Notes under the pieces: generated by a model | Databases searched by the model: none | The model's input: only the letters and a program-made list of their open reading frames with translations | What the model was told of the DNA's origin: nothing | Shown here: positions 51,569-60,683 of the stretch, piece by piece | How the letters are laid out: every line of letters starts with the position of its first letter | How positions within the stretch are numbered: the first letter of the stretch is position 1 | Translations under genes and position numbers: made by a program | From: a bacterium | Lineage (GTDB): Bacteria; Zhuqueibacterota; Zhuqueibacteria; Oleimicrobiales; Geothermoviventaceae | DNA: 64,000 nucleotides | NCBI GenBank assembly: GCA_028275345.1 | Contig: JAPWUV010000011.1 | Location: forward strand, 57,288 to 121,287 | Direction of reading: 5' to 3'

Positions 51569-52844
51569 CGGATGCACCGCCGATGTCCGCCGGAAGATCG
51601 ATCCCCCAGAGTCCCGATTCGCGGGGCCGCGAGATCCAAAAACGATCCCCTTCCACCAGCACTTCGGGCGGGCGCGGTCGCGCGTTGTAGTTGGAGGCGA
51701 GGACGTACCCGTAAGCGCCGACGCCGAGGACCCCAAGCAGATCCCCTCTCCGCAGCCGCGGGAGCTCTACCTCCCGCGCGAAGAAATCTCCGGACTCGCA
51801 CACGGGGCCCACGACGTCCACAGGCTCGGAGTCGCCGGAACGCGCATCCACCGGAAGCACGCGATGCCTCGCGCCGTAGAGGGCTGGCCGGAGGAAATCG
51901 TTCATCGCACCGTCTACTACCACAAAGCTGCGGCCTCCGACGGTCTTGGTGTACAGCACTCGGCAGATTAGCGCCCCCGCATTCGCCACGATGGCTCGCC
52001 CCGGCTCCAGGAGGATCTTCTCGGCAACATCCTGGAGGCGCGCCCGAACCCCTTGCGCCAGTTCCGCGGGGTCAAAGGCGAAGCAATCTCCCTCTTCCGC
52101 CAATGCCACCTCGTACTTGACGCCGATGCCCCCTCCGATGTCCACATGCTGGAGGCGACGCCCCCCAATCCTCCTCGCGACCCCAGCGACGATCTCCGCT
52201 GCGGTGAAATACGGCTCCGGCTCCTGAATCTGCGACCCCAAATGGCAGTGAAGACCCACAAGCTCCAGGGCCCTGGTCCGATCGATGAATCGGACCGCCT
52301 CCTCTATCTGATCGAGCCCAATGCCGAACTTATCAACCCTCCGCCCCGTGGTCAGATACGGGTGGCCGTGGATGTCCACGTCGGGGTTGAGACGCAAGCT
52401 CACCGGGGCACGGACGGCAGCGCGCTCGGCGATGGCAGCAATGGTCTTCAGCTCCTCCAGAGACTCCACATTCAGCGCGAGGATGCCAGCTTCGAGCGCC
52501 AGGCGGATCTCCCAGTTCCTCTTCCCCACACCCGCGAAGACAACACGCCCCGCCGGCACACCCGCCTTCAAGGCCAGTACGAGTTCCCCTCCGGAGACGA
52601 TGTCGGCGCCGCAGCCTTCCGCCGCCAGCCGACCGACCAGCTCCAGATTCGCATTGGCCTTCAGCGCGTAGCAAACAAGGGCATCCTTCGAGTCAAAGGC
52701 CTGCTGGAACTGACGGAAATTGGCCAACACGCCGTTCACACTGTAGACGTAGGCGGGGGTTCCTGCGCTGAGCGCAATGCGCCGCAGCGGGACATCCTCG
52801 CAGTACAGCTCCCCATTGCGATACTGGAACAAGCTGGCTGCCAA
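51561..52844 (-). CDS. lysA: Diaminopimelate decarboxylase
   Basis: A 427-residue PLP enzyme making lysine from meso-DAP. Lys in CYALKANANLELV; the HCHLGSQI and DIGGGIGVKYE blocks bind PLP phosphate; VCESGDFFAREV supplies the other-subunit Cys. The TTG start at 52844 has GGAGG 5 nt upstream and no earlier in-frame start. dapF directly follows. Confidence 0.95.
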   Translation of the reverse strand: MAASLFQYRNGELYCEDVPLRRIALSAGTPAYVYSVNGVLANFRQFQQAFDSKDALVCYALKANANLELVGRLAAEGCGADIVSGGELVLALKAGVPAGRVVFAGVGKRNWEIRLALEAGILALNVESLEELKTIAAIAERAAVRAPVSLRLNPDVDIHGHPYLTTGRRVDKFGIGLDQIEEAVRFIDRTRALELVGLHCHLGSQIQEPEPYFTAAEIVAGVARRIGGRRLQHVDIGGGIGVKYEVALAEEGDCFAFDPAELAQGVRARLQDVAEKILLEPGRAIVANAGALICRVLYTKTVGGRSFVVVDGAMNDFLRPALYGARHRVLPVDARSGDSEPVDVVGPVCESGDFFAREVELPRLRRGDLLGVLGVGAYGYVLASNYNARPRPPEVLVEGDRFWISRPRESGLWGIDLPADIGGASDE

Positions 52845-52910
52845 TTCTTCCTCCGTTTCACCGTTCAGCGCTTCGCACCGAAGCGATGGCCGTCGGTTCC
52901 GACCCTCTCC

Positions 52911-54611
52911 TCAAGGCAATCGAAAATCGTTCCCCTCGTTGATCCACCGGGCTCGGGCGCGCACCGTGTCCGCATACACGGCACATCTTTCCGCTGGCCG
53001 GAAGGGCCAAGGCCATCCGGGGCTCCAAGTGCCATCGCCGTCCTCGTCGCGGAACGCCAGAAGCACGTAGCGCCCGGGCAACAACCCTGTGAGACAATAC
53101 GGCCCCTCTCCGGGCAGGATGATCTCGGCCGCCGGGTTCGCCTCGCCCGGTCGTAGCGCAAGGATGTGCACGGGGCCTTCCGCCCCGGGCTTTGCGTCGA
53201 GGACGCTCCCGCAGATTTCCGTGAGCGTGTCGGGATTCAGGGTCCAGAAGCGGAGCGTCACGAGCGTGTCCGAGAAAGCATTCCCCGACACGTCGCGCAG
53301 TTGGGGCCCCTGCAGCCGAATCACGTACTCCGCGCTACCGGGAAGGGGCGCAAGTGGCGTGAGTCGGAGGTGAGCGGGAGTCAGCCACATGCGGACGCAG
53401 GGCACCGACCCCTGCTGGAGCCCGACCAGCTCCACCGCGCCGTCTGCCGCTGCCGTATCGATTGCCTCGGAAAACCACAGGTCGATCGGGGTGTCCGGCC
53501 GGACTCGGCGCGCACTGTCTTGGGGCGCAGCCTTGGCAAGGCGTGGGCGCGAGGTGTCGGGCATGGCCGAGACCGTCAGCGCGAGGGAGTCGGAAGCCGT
53601 CGTGTTCCCCCAACGATCCGCCAGACCCTCCACACGGAGCCGGAGCTCGCGAGGAAGATCCGCGAAGCTCGCCACCTGCAGCCGGTCGCCGAAGAGGTCA
53701 TCGCGATAAAACAGGATCGGCACGGCTGGGCGCAACCCGAACTTTAGCCGGGATCGCACGGAATCCATCCTCTCACTCGACCGGATCACCACATGCCTGC
53801 GGTCGGGCGACCGGGCGTCCAGCAATCGCGGTGCGAGCGTGTCCAGCGGCACCAGTTGGAAAAGAAGGCGTGGCAGGACGGAATCGGGCGTGACCACGAC
53901 CTCGCGGGAGCCAATCCCGATGGCCTCCTCGCCGCAGTCCCAAAGACGATTGGCGTTGCGATCCTCCCAGACGAAAACGCGATACACGGAGCATTTCAGG
54001 TAGTCGAGCCGGAAGAGTCCCCCCTCTCCGGTCTGGGTGAAATACATCGCCCTGTTCTTCCGCGGATCGGGCTGGGAGACCTCGGCCAAGTCGTAGGCGG
54101 CGGCCAGGACCCCCGGCGCGGGATTCCATTGCCGCAGCACCACTCCCTCGACGCCCCCGCGGTCGATCTGCTGCCCGGTGCTGAAAGCCAGGGCATAGGA
54201 TGAGCGCATCGGGTTATTCCTCAGGTCCCGGATCCCGGCGCCCAAGGTAAGCACGTAGGTGCGCTCGGGACGTAGTCCGCCTGGTACTCGGATGTGAAGC
54301 CGTCGCCCCTTCCAGCGCAACCGAAGCGGGCCCTCGGGTGCCGGAGAGAGAAAGACAGCGTCTTCCACGGACCCGCGGAGGACCTTCTCGCTGAACTCCA
54401 CGACGATTTCGGCGTCCAGCGGCACTTGCGTTGCCCCCGGCTCAGGCCAGGTTCGCAGCACCCGGGGTGGCTGGCGGTCCACCGGCCCGCCCGGAGGGAA
54501 GCCCTGCCTGGCGCAAGCGAAAAAGAGCAGAAGCAGTACGAGGCGGAGAGACAAGGCCAAGTCCGAGCCTCGTCCCTCCCAGTCACTGCCGATGGTCTTG
54601 CGAGCCCACAC
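52911..54611 (-). CDS. Ig-like (Big_5/SbsA-type) lipoprotein
   Basis: A 566-residue protein in the GTG-start reading. The N-terminus has a hydrophobic run LALSLRLVLLLLFFAC with a lipobox-like Cys. Two bacterial Ig-like domains of the Big_5 type (PPRVLRTWPEPGATQVPLDAEI and RVRPDTPIDLWFSEAIDTA) flank other beta-rich modules; the last has DEDGDGTWSPG. GTG at 54611 has GGAG 8 nt upstream; a TTG at 54560 would put the signal peptide right at the N-terminus and may be the true start. It is an envelope or surface protein of unknown role between priA and lysA. Confidence 0.75.
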   Translation of the reverse strand: MWARKTIGSDWEGRGSDLALSLRLVLLLLFFACARQGFPPGGPVDRQPPRVLRTWPEPGATQVPLDAEIVVEFSEKVLRGSVEDAVFLSPAPEGPLRLRWKGRRLHIRVPGGLRPERTYVLTLGAGIRDLRNNPMRSSYALAFSTGQQIDRGGVEGVVLRQWNPAPGVLAAAYDLAEVSQPDPRKNRAMYFTQTGEGGLFRLDYLKCSVYRVFVWEDRNANRLWDCGEEAIGIGSREVVVTPDSVLPRLLFQLVPLDTLAPRLLDARSPDRRHVVIRSSERMDSVRSRLKFGLRPAVPILFYRDDLFGDRLQVASFADLPRELRLRVEGLADRWGNTTASDSLALTVSAMPDTSRPRLAKAAPQDSARRVRPDTPIDLWFSEAIDTAAADGAVELVGLQQGSVPCVRMWLTPAHLRLTPLAPLPGSAEYVIRLQGPQLRDVSGNAFSDTLVTLRFWTLNPDTLTEICGSVLDAKPGAEGPVHILALRPGEANPAAEIILPGEGPYCLTGLLPGRYVLLAFRDEDGDGTWSPGWPWPFRPAERCAVYADTVRARARWINEGNDFRLP

Positions 54612-54649
54612 CTGTTCCGCTCCAGAGTGGGAAGTGCCAAGGATCACAC

Positions 54650-57157
54650 TCACATCAAGGACACCGGGTCGACGTCGATGGCGACGGAGACATGGCGACG
54701 CCGCGCCTCCTCGACCAGCTCCTCGTACACGGTCTTGACGGCGGTGCGCATTTCGGCCGCCGTGGGATCTACCCTCCGCAACTGCCGCGTCAGGAGCTGC
54801 CAACGATACATGCCGCGCAATCGGCCAAGAGGCGCGGGGCTCGGGCCCACCACCGTGAAGTTGTGGGCCAATTTCCGGAGCCGACCGGCGAAATCCCGCG
54901 CCACTCGGCTCGTCTCTTCGGCACTGCGCCCACGGAAGTGAACCGCGATCAGCCTCCCGAAGGGCGGATACCCGAGCGAGTAACGCTCTCGGATCTCCCG
55001 CTCGTAGAACGCCCGGTAGTCATGTTGGCTTGCGCAGATCAGCGCGAAGTGCCAAGGGGAGAAAGTTTGGATCACCACTTCGCCTTGCTTGCCTTTCCGC
55101 CCAGCCCGGCCGGCCACTTGGGTCAGGAGCTGGAAGGTGCGTTCGGGCGCCCGGAAGTCCGGGAAGAAGAGACCGAAGTCCGCCGTAACTACGCCCACGA
55201 GGGTTACATTCGGGAAGTCTAGCCCCTTGGCCACCATCTGCGTGCCGAGCAGGATATCGTACTCCCCTCTACCGAAGGCGCTGAGGATCCGGTCGTGCGA
55301 CCATTTGCGCACTGTGGTGTCCAGATCCATCCGCACCACCCGTGCGTGCGGGAAAAGGGAGCGAATTTCCTGTTCCACCCTCTGCGTCCCTCTCCCCCTG
55401 TACACGAGGTTCACGCCGCCGCACTTGGGACACACCTCGGGTGCTGTCTTCGAGTAATTGCAGTAGTGGCAGCGCAAGCGGTGTCCGGCAAGATGATAGG
55501 TGAGGGAAATGTGGCAATTGCGGCAGGTTTCCACGAACCCGCATTCCTTGCACACGAGCAAAGGCGCATACCCCCGTCGATTCTGCAGAAGGATGACCTG
55601 CTCTCCGGCTTGGAGTTTCTCCTCGATTTTCTCTTTGAGCAGCCGGGAAAAGACGGGCATCTTCCCGTCGGGCCTGGGCTCTCGGGTCATGTTGACCAGT
55701 TCCACCTTGGGCATCGGGATCTCGTCGATCCTGCGCGTGAGTTCCAGCAAGGTGTACTTGCCGATCCTGGCATTGTAGTAGCTCTCCACCGATGGCGTCG
55801 CCGAACCCATCACGATCACCGCTTGGTTCATGTACGCCCGCATGATGGCTACGTCTCTCGCGTGGAACCTCGGGGCTGTGTCCATCTGCTTGTAGCTCAT
55901 CTCGGGCTCTTCGTCCACTACGATGATCCCCAGGTTTTCCAGCGGGGCAAAGAGGGCGGAGCGGGGGCCGAGCGCGATGGACTTTTGCCCGCGCCGGAGG
56001 AGCTGCCAGGCATCGAAGCGCTCGCCCTCGGAAAGACGGCTATGGAGCACCGCCACCTCGTCCCCGAAATGAGAGCGAAAGCGACGCACCATCTGCGGCG
56101 TGAGGGCGATCTCGGGCACCAGCACGATGGCAGACTTGCCGAGTTCGCGAGCTTTTTTCAGGGCCTCAATGTACACCTGCGTCTTCCCACTGCCCGTGAC
56201 CCCGTGGAGCAGAAACGCCGCGTAGCTGCCGCTTTCGATGGCCCCTCGGATCTGGTCCACAGCACGCTGTTGCTCATCCGTGAGGGTCAGCTCCTCCGGA
56301 GGTTCGATCTCCTCAGCGGCATAGGGATCTCTGTACACCGTGCGCCGCCGGAGCCGAATCCATCCCTTCTCCCTCATTCGGGCGAGGGTCTGGAGGCCAG
56401 TCTTGGCGTACGAAAGAAGGGTGCGTACCGGGACCTGATCTTCTTGCTCGGCCAGGATCGACAAGATCTCCGCCTGTTTGGGAGCCCGCTTCTCGAGGGT
56501 GCGGATGATTTCCTGGCATTTCCCATTTGCCCGGAGAAGGGGGTCCAATTCCACCAGACGCTCGGTGCGCGGGGAAGCCTTCCCCGGGCTGAATTCCATC
56601 GCAAGCCGCAAAAATCCTTTCTCCGCCAGACGTGCCAGCGCTGCGTACACGCTCTTGCCCGGGAGCTTCCGGGCGAGGACGGAAGCGGAGCGCACATGGT
56701 CGGTCACGATCCTTTCCAGCAACTCAGCCTGAAGCGGGGCCGTCTTCCGCAGCTCCTCCCATTCCGGTTCCGCCGGCTCCCTGACGAGCTCGCAAACGGT
56801 GCGCGTGCGGTGCATCATCCCCGCTGGCAGGACGGTGGCAATGGCTTCGCCCAAGGTGCAGAAGTAATAGTCTCGCATCCACAAGCACAGCTCGATCAGG
56901 TCGGGTGTCAGACTGGGAACCAGGTCCAGCACGTCGGCCACAGCCTTGATCCGCTCTTGGGGGAGATCCGTCCGATCGGTCACGCGCATGACAATCCCCG
57001 TGATCCGACGCGAACCGAAGGGCACCCATACCCTCTGCCCCAGCCGGATGCGATCGGAAAGCTCGGCGGGCACGGAGTAGGTGAAAAGCTGGTCCGTATG
57101 CGCGGGGACCGCCACTTCCACGTACCGCACATCTCCCTGCGTCTCCGCCACGGCCAC
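54650..57157 (-). CDS. priA: Primosomal replication protein N' (PriA helicase)
   Basis: A superfamily-2 DNA helicase that restarts stalled forks. N-terminal DNA-binding 3'BD (YVEVAVPAHTDQLFTYSVP), winged helix, helicase with GVTGSGKTQVY and DEEPEMSYKQ, a zinc-binding insertion (CKECGFVETCRNC, CHYCNYSKTAPEVCPKCGG), and GTQMVAKGLDFPNVTLVG. I place the start at the GTG at 57157, 5 nt after GGAGG, because the predicted transcription start (about 57187) lies downstream of the usual ATG choice at 57190. That ATG would add 11 residues. Confidence 0.93.
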   Translation of the reverse strand: MAVAETQGDVRYVEVAVPAHTDQLFTYSVPAELSDRIRLGQRVWVPFGSRRITGIVMRVTDRTDLPQERIKAVADVLDLVPSLTPDLIELCLWMRDYYFCTLGEAIATVLPAGMMHRTRTVCELVREPAEPEWEELRKTAPLQAELLERIVTDHVRSASVLARKLPGKSVYAALARLAEKGFLRLAMEFSPGKASPRTERLVELDPLLRANGKCQEIIRTLEKRAPKQAEILSILAEQEDQVPVRTLLSYAKTGLQTLARMREKGWIRLRRRTVYRDPYAAEEIEPPEELTLTDEQQRAVDQIRGAIESGSYAAFLLHGVTGSGKTQVYIEALKKARELGKSAIVLVPEIALTPQMVRRFRSHFGDEVAVLHSRLSEGERFDAWQLLRRGQKSIALGPRSALFAPLENLGIIVVDEEPEMSYKQMDTAPRFHARDVAIMRAYMNQAVIVMGSATPSVESYYNARIGKYTLLELTRRIDEIPMPKVELVNMTREPRPDGKMPVFSRLLKEKIEEKLQAGEQVILLQNRRGYAPLLVCKECGFVETCRNCHISLTYHLAGHRLRCHYCNYSKTAPEVCPKCGGVNLVYRGRGTQRVEQEIRSLFPHARVVRMDLDTTVRKWSHDRILSAFGRGEYDILLGTQMVAKGLDFPNVTLVGVVTADFGLFFPDFRAPERTFQLLTQVAGRAGRKGKQGEVVIQTFSPWHFALICASQHDYRAFYEREIRERYSLGYPPFGRLIAVHFRGRSAEETSRVARDFAGRLRKLAHNFTVVGPSPAPLGRLRGMYRWQLLTRQLRRVDPTAAEMRTAVKTVYEELVEEARRRHVSVAIDVDPVSLM

Positions 57158-57193
57158 GCCTGCCTCCGCCGGATTCTCCTCTCCTATCATTCC

Positions 57194-57222
57194 AAAGTAC
57201 GAAACCGACCCCCGAATTGCAA
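57194..57222 (-). promoter_or_regulatory. Promoter of priA
   Basis: Minus strand: -35 TTGCAA (57222-57217), 17-nt spacer, -10 TACTTT (57199-57194). The expected start around 57187 is inside the ATG at 57190, supporting the downstream GTG start. Confidence 0.65.
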
Positions 57223-57520
57223 ACCCCGGGGACACCCGACGCCAAGCCGTGCGCGGAGCTCCCGGCGCCCCCGGAACCGCTTTCTCCGCCCTCACGAGCA
57301 ACAGGTGTCAACCCTAAGGGTCAGGACACGGAAACTCAGCCGGCGTACCGCTCAGAGGACGACACCGACCCCTCTCCGCGTCCTGCGGCGCAGTCGTTAG
57401 CTGCGGCCTCGGGCGTCTGAGCTAACCGCACCCGGAAACCCGAGCTGGACTTGAAGCTTGTTCGGTTCGAGTCGGCGGTTACCCGTTCTCTCCCCACGGC
57501 TCGCCTCGATGGACAAGCCA
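57223..57520. other. Divergent intergenic between priA and NAT-like promoters
   Basis: About 300 nt without a recognisable gene. An inverted TTAGCT/AGCTAA pair lies near 57397-57425, but no larger RNA fold was convincing. Confidence 0.45.
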
Positions 57521-57549
57521 TTGCGAAAGTAACGCCACCCCCGTAAATT
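57521..57549 (+). promoter_or_regulatory. Promoter of the NAT-like gene
   Basis: Plus strand: -35 TTGCGA (57521-57526), 17-nt spacer, -10 TAAATT (57544-57549), with the ATG 38 nt downstream. Confidence 0.7.
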
Positions 57550-57586
57550 CCCCTCGGCGCAAACGCACGAGGGAGCGGAGAATTTG

Positions 57587-58438
57587 ATGATCCTGAGACC
57601 ATCCGATCACTACGACGCAGCAACGGAGTTTCTGAAGTTCGCCCGCATGCGCGAAGGCCGTCCCGAAGAGCGGATGCTCGAGGAAATCCTCCGCCGTTTT
57701 TCCCGCTTCCCTTACGAGAACATCAGCAAGATCCTGAAGCTGAATCGGAAATTCCTGGACCCCGACCGAATCCGGACGCCCTGCGAGGTGGTGGAGGACC
57801 ACCTTCGCTTCCGCCTTGGGGGTACCTGCTTCTCCCTCACGTTCACCCTGCAGACCATCTTGGAGCGCGTGGGATTTACCTGCTATCCGGTGATGGCGCA
57901 TATGCGGAGTGGCGACAACACCCATTGTGCGCTGGTTCTGTGGATGGCAGGGCGAAAGTACCTGGTCGATCCGGGATATCTCCTGCACCGTCCGCTTGCT
58001 CTGGACAAGGACCAGCGCCGTATCTATCACACCACCTTTTCGGGGGTCGAGGTACGCTTCGACGCGAGGGATGAACATTACCACCTTTACACCTTCAACC
58101 GCGTCGAAAGCAAGTGGCGCTACCGCTTTCAGGACCGGCCAGTCCCGCCGGAGGAGTTCCTTCGCCACTGGTTGGACAGCTTCTACCGGCCGACCATGCA
58201 TGGCTTGTGTCTGAGTATAACCACCGAAGAAGGCCTCCTGTATCTGCACAACGACTATTTCCGGCGCACGACCTTCGACGGCAAGCAGACCCTCCGCGTT
58301 AAGAGCGATTTGCCCCGTTTCGTCGAGATGCGTTTCGGGATCCCCGCGGAGCTGGTGGAGGAAGCCGCGCGCGCCTTACAGGAGAACTTGAGGCTGGAGC
58401 GCGAGTACGGCCTCTTCCGTGTTCCGGAGAACGGATGA
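57587..58438 (+). CDS. Arylamine N-acetyltransferase-like (transglutaminase-like) protein
   Basis: A 283-residue protein. LGGTCFSLTFTLQTILERVGF carries the predicted catalytic Cys, THCALVLW the His, and KYLVDPGYLL the Asp, matching the Cys-His-Asp triad order of NAT enzymes, with FPYENISKILKL before them. Length and the C-terminal part differ from classic NATs, so the acyl donor and acceptor are unknown. The ATG at 57587 follows GGGAGCGGAG; the preceding TTG is unlikely. It overlaps the DUF4416 gene by 4 nt. Confidence 0.75.
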   Translation: MILRPSDHYDAATEFLKFARMREGRPEERMLEEILRRFSRFPYENISKILKLNRKFLDPDRIRTPCEVVEDHLRFRLGGTCFSLTFTLQTILERVGFTCYPVMAHMRSGDNTHCALVLWMAGRKYLVDPGYLLHRPLALDKDQRRIYHTTFSGVEVRFDARDEHYHLYTFNRVESKWRYRFQDRPVPPEEFLRHWLDSFYRPTMHGLCLSITTEEGLLYLHNDYFRRTTFDGKQTLRVKSDLPRFVEMRFGIPAELVEEAARALQENLRLEREYGLFRVPENG

Positions 58439-58983
58439 AGCCCCAGCCGCCCAAACCCGTGAAGTTGTTCATCGGCGTCCTGTTCTCTGACGAGGCGAAG
58501 CTCGAACAGGCGCGTAAGCTCTGCGAGCAGGAGTTCGGCCCGCTGGACTGGACCAGCCCGGATTTCCCCTTCGACGTGACCGATTATTACTGCGCCGAGA
58601 TGGGGACGGGCATTGTCAGGCGCTTCTGGTCCTTCGCGACCCTCATCCAACCTGATGAACTCCCGGCTGTGAAGCTGACCACGAATCGCATCGAGGACGA
58701 GCTTGCTGTCGACGGCCGCCGCAAGGTCAATCTTGACCCCGGCTACCTGGACTACGACAAGGTGGTCCTCGCGTCGGCCAAATACTGCGGGCAGAAGATC
58801 TATCTCCGCGACGGCATCTACGCCGACCTCACCCTCCACTACGAGAAGGGGCACTACTACCCCTACCCCTGGAGCTTCCCGGACTTCAAGAGCGGCCGAT
58901 ACGAGCGGGCGTTCCTTCGCATTCGGGAGCTGTACAAGGTCGCCATGGCGAGACGGAGGCAGGAAAAACGGCCCCCAGGCTGA
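58435..58983 (+). CDS. DUF4416 protein
   Basis: A 182-residue protein: KPVKLFIGVLFSDEAKLEQA, then DFPFDVTDYYCAEMG, RKVNLDPGYLDYDKVVLAS and the C-terminal KGHYYPYPWSFPDFKSG. These are DUF4416 landmarks. Function unknown; the family is frequent in thermophilic and uncultured lineages. Its ATG overlaps the stop of the NAT-like gene. Confidence 0.88.
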   Translation: MKPQPPKPVKLFIGVLFSDEAKLEQARKLCEQEFGPLDWTSPDFPFDVTDYYCAEMGTGIVRRFWSFATLIQPDELPAVKLTTNRIEDELAVDGRRKVNLDPGYLDYDKVVLASAKYCGQKIYLRDGIYADLTLHYEKGHYYPYPWSFPDFKSGRYERAFLRIRELYKVAMARRRQEKRPPG

Positions 58984-59135
58984 GCTGCATCCTGGACCCT
59001 CGCCTTCCGAACCCGGAAATGCAACCGACGTCCGCGGTGGAGCGTCTCACTGCCGTGGCAGGGAATGATGGCCCAGCGCCAGGCGGCGGGAAAAGATGCC
59101 TTCCATTTCGCCTGAGCCTTGATGGGTGCGTACAG

Positions 59136-59771
59136 GTGCAACTCCTCGGCGATGAGCAAGAGATCATCGAGCGGTCCAGGCAGGGCGACCTGGCCGCTTT
59201 CTACCAGCTCTACCAGGCCTATCGGAAGCCGTTATTCGTTTTCATCCTTCGGATGACGGGGAACCAGCAGGACGCTGAGGATGTGTTGCAGGAGGTCTTC
59301 GTCAAGGCGTACCGGCAGCTCAAATCTTTCGAGAAGCGAAGTGCTTTCTCCACGTGGCTGTTCAGCATTGCCAAGAACGAGACCGTCTCCTTCTTGCGAA
59401 GGCATGCGCGCCGAAACGGTAACTGCGTTGCGCTGGACGGGAATTCAGGCTGGGAAAAGGACACCCGAGTCCCTCTGGCTTCCGACCCGGAAGCAGACGT
59501 CCTGCACAGAGAAACCGAGCGCGTCCTCCAGCAGGCATTGAGCGCACTGCCGGAGATCTATCGGACGGCTTTCGTCCTGGGCGTGATCGAGGAACTCCCC
59601 TACGAAGAGATCAGCGAGATCCTCGGGTGTTCCGTTTCCAATGTCAAGTCGCGAGTGTTCCGGGCCAGGGCGAAACTGGCTCGATGGCTGGCAAAGCACT
59701 ATCCAGAGTTCGGCCGTCGCCATCCTCCGGGGGTGGCACCCTCCGCTGAACGGGAAAGGGAACAGGCGTAG
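59136..59771 (+). CDS. ECF sigma factor
   Basis: A 211-residue sigma-70-family factor of the RpoE-like ECF type. Region 2: AFYQLYQAYRKPLFVFILRM and DAEDVLQEVFVKAYRQLKSF, with SAFSTWLFSIAKNETVSFLR; region 4: LSALPEIYRTAFVLGVIEEL and YEEISEILGCSVSNVKSRVF. Regions 1 and 3 are absent. The start is uncertain; the GTG at 59136 precedes LLGDEQEIIERSRQGDLAAF. The next gene is its probable anti-sigma factor, 16 nt away. Confidence 0.9.
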   Translation: MQLLGDEQEIIERSRQGDLAAFYQLYQAYRKPLFVFILRMTGNQQDAEDVLQEVFVKAYRQLKSFEKRSAFSTWLFSIAKNETVSFLRRHARRNGNCVALDGNSGWEKDTRVPLASDPEADVLHRETERVLQQALSALPEIYRTAFVLGVIEELPYEEISEILGCSVSNVKSRVFRARAKLARWLAKHYPEFGRRHPPGVAPSAEREREQA

Positions 59772-59787
59772 CACGGGGTGCAGTGAG

Positions 59788-60672
59788 ATGGTTCGGAGAT
59801 TCGAGCGGAGAGCCCGCATGCTCGGAGAGCCGGCTGAGGAGACTCTTCATTCCGAGGAGTTCGAGGAGCTCCTGGGGCGCTACCTGGCAGGGGTGGCGTG
59901 CGATCCGGAGCGAGAGCTCATCGAGGAGCATCTGGCCAAGTGCCGACATTGCCGCGAGGTCGTGAGGCTTGGCCAGGCAATCGAGGCGGAATGGAAGGGA
60001 TTGGCCTCGTCCTCGCCTTCGGACGCCCTGTGGGCGGTGGTCGTGTCGAGGATCCGCTCGAAGCCGGAGCCGCTCGGGCGGCGCTTTGCCGAAACGGCCC
60101 GCACCTGGGCAGCCAACTGGTGGGAAAGGGTCTGGCCGGTGGGAGTTGGACTTGCCGTGGCCGCGGCCGCCTTCGTCATCATCCTGAAGGCAAGCGACTG
60201 GTGGAAGGGAGGAGGCACCCGTTGGGTGGGACGGGGCGAATCGCGGGCGAGCCGGATTTCGGTGGAGCGAACTCAGCAAGCAAGGCCCCCTCGCTACGAC
60301 CTCTCCGAACTTCTGGGCGCGGCGCACGCTGTGCTCACACAAGCGGCCGCATCCGCTGATGCCGGTCTGGAGCCGAATCTGCCCCTGAAGTCGCGCTTCG
60401 TGGCGGCAGAGCTCGGCGGCGAATGGTCCGGTACCGCATCGCACGCGCCCTTGTCCCCGCTTCTCACGGACGTGGAGCTGGCGCTCCTCGAGCTGTCCGC
60501 GGCGGCCGGGGACCCCGACCCCAAGGAGAGGCTCGGAAGTGTCCGCCGTTTCGTGGAAGAGGAAGACCTCCTGGTGCGCGTGGCTGTGGCCCGCGCGCGC
60601 CTTCAGGCCTTTGCTCAGCGCGACGAACTGCCCCATGAGATCGTAGAGGCTTATCTCAGGGAGCCGGACTGA
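59788..60672 (+). CDS. Zinc-finger anti-sigma factor
   Basis: A 294-residue protein. The N-terminal zinc-finger anti-sigma domain has HLAKCRHCREVVRLG (HxxxCxxC). One membrane helix (WPVGVGLAVAAAAFVIIL, about residues 117-134) leads to an extracytoplasmic C-terminal domain of about 150 residues without recognised features. Its position right after the ECF gene makes it the likely inhibitor; the sensing domain would be outside the cytoplasm. A later ATG at 59818 (GGAG 7 nt upstream) is possible. Confidence 0.85.
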   Translation: MVRRFERRARMLGEPAEETLHSEEFEELLGRYLAGVACDPERELIEEHLAKCRHCREVVRLGQAIEAEWKGLASSSPSDALWAVVVSRIRSKPEPLGRRFAETARTWAANWWERVWPVGVGLAVAAAAFVIILKASDWWKGGGTRWVGRGESRASRISVERTQQARPPRYDLSELLGAAHAVLTQAAASADAGLEPNLPLKSRFVAAELGGEWSGTASHAPLSPLLTDVELALLELSAAAGDPDPKERLGSVRRFVEEEDLLVRVAVARARLQAFAQRDELPHEIVEAYLREPD

Positions 60673-60683
60673 GGGAAGGCACG

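Noticed and set aside
52869-52885. Perfect 7-bp hairpin before lysA
   Set aside because: CGCTTCG/CGAAGCG has a 3-nt loop and no U-tract; it lies between co-directional genes, so terminator function is doubtful.
57397-57480. tRNA-like pieces (GGTTCGAGTC and TAGCTCAG) between priA and the NAT-like gene
   Set aside because: They lie on opposite strands and the T-arm stem does not pair; no acceptor stem can be formed.
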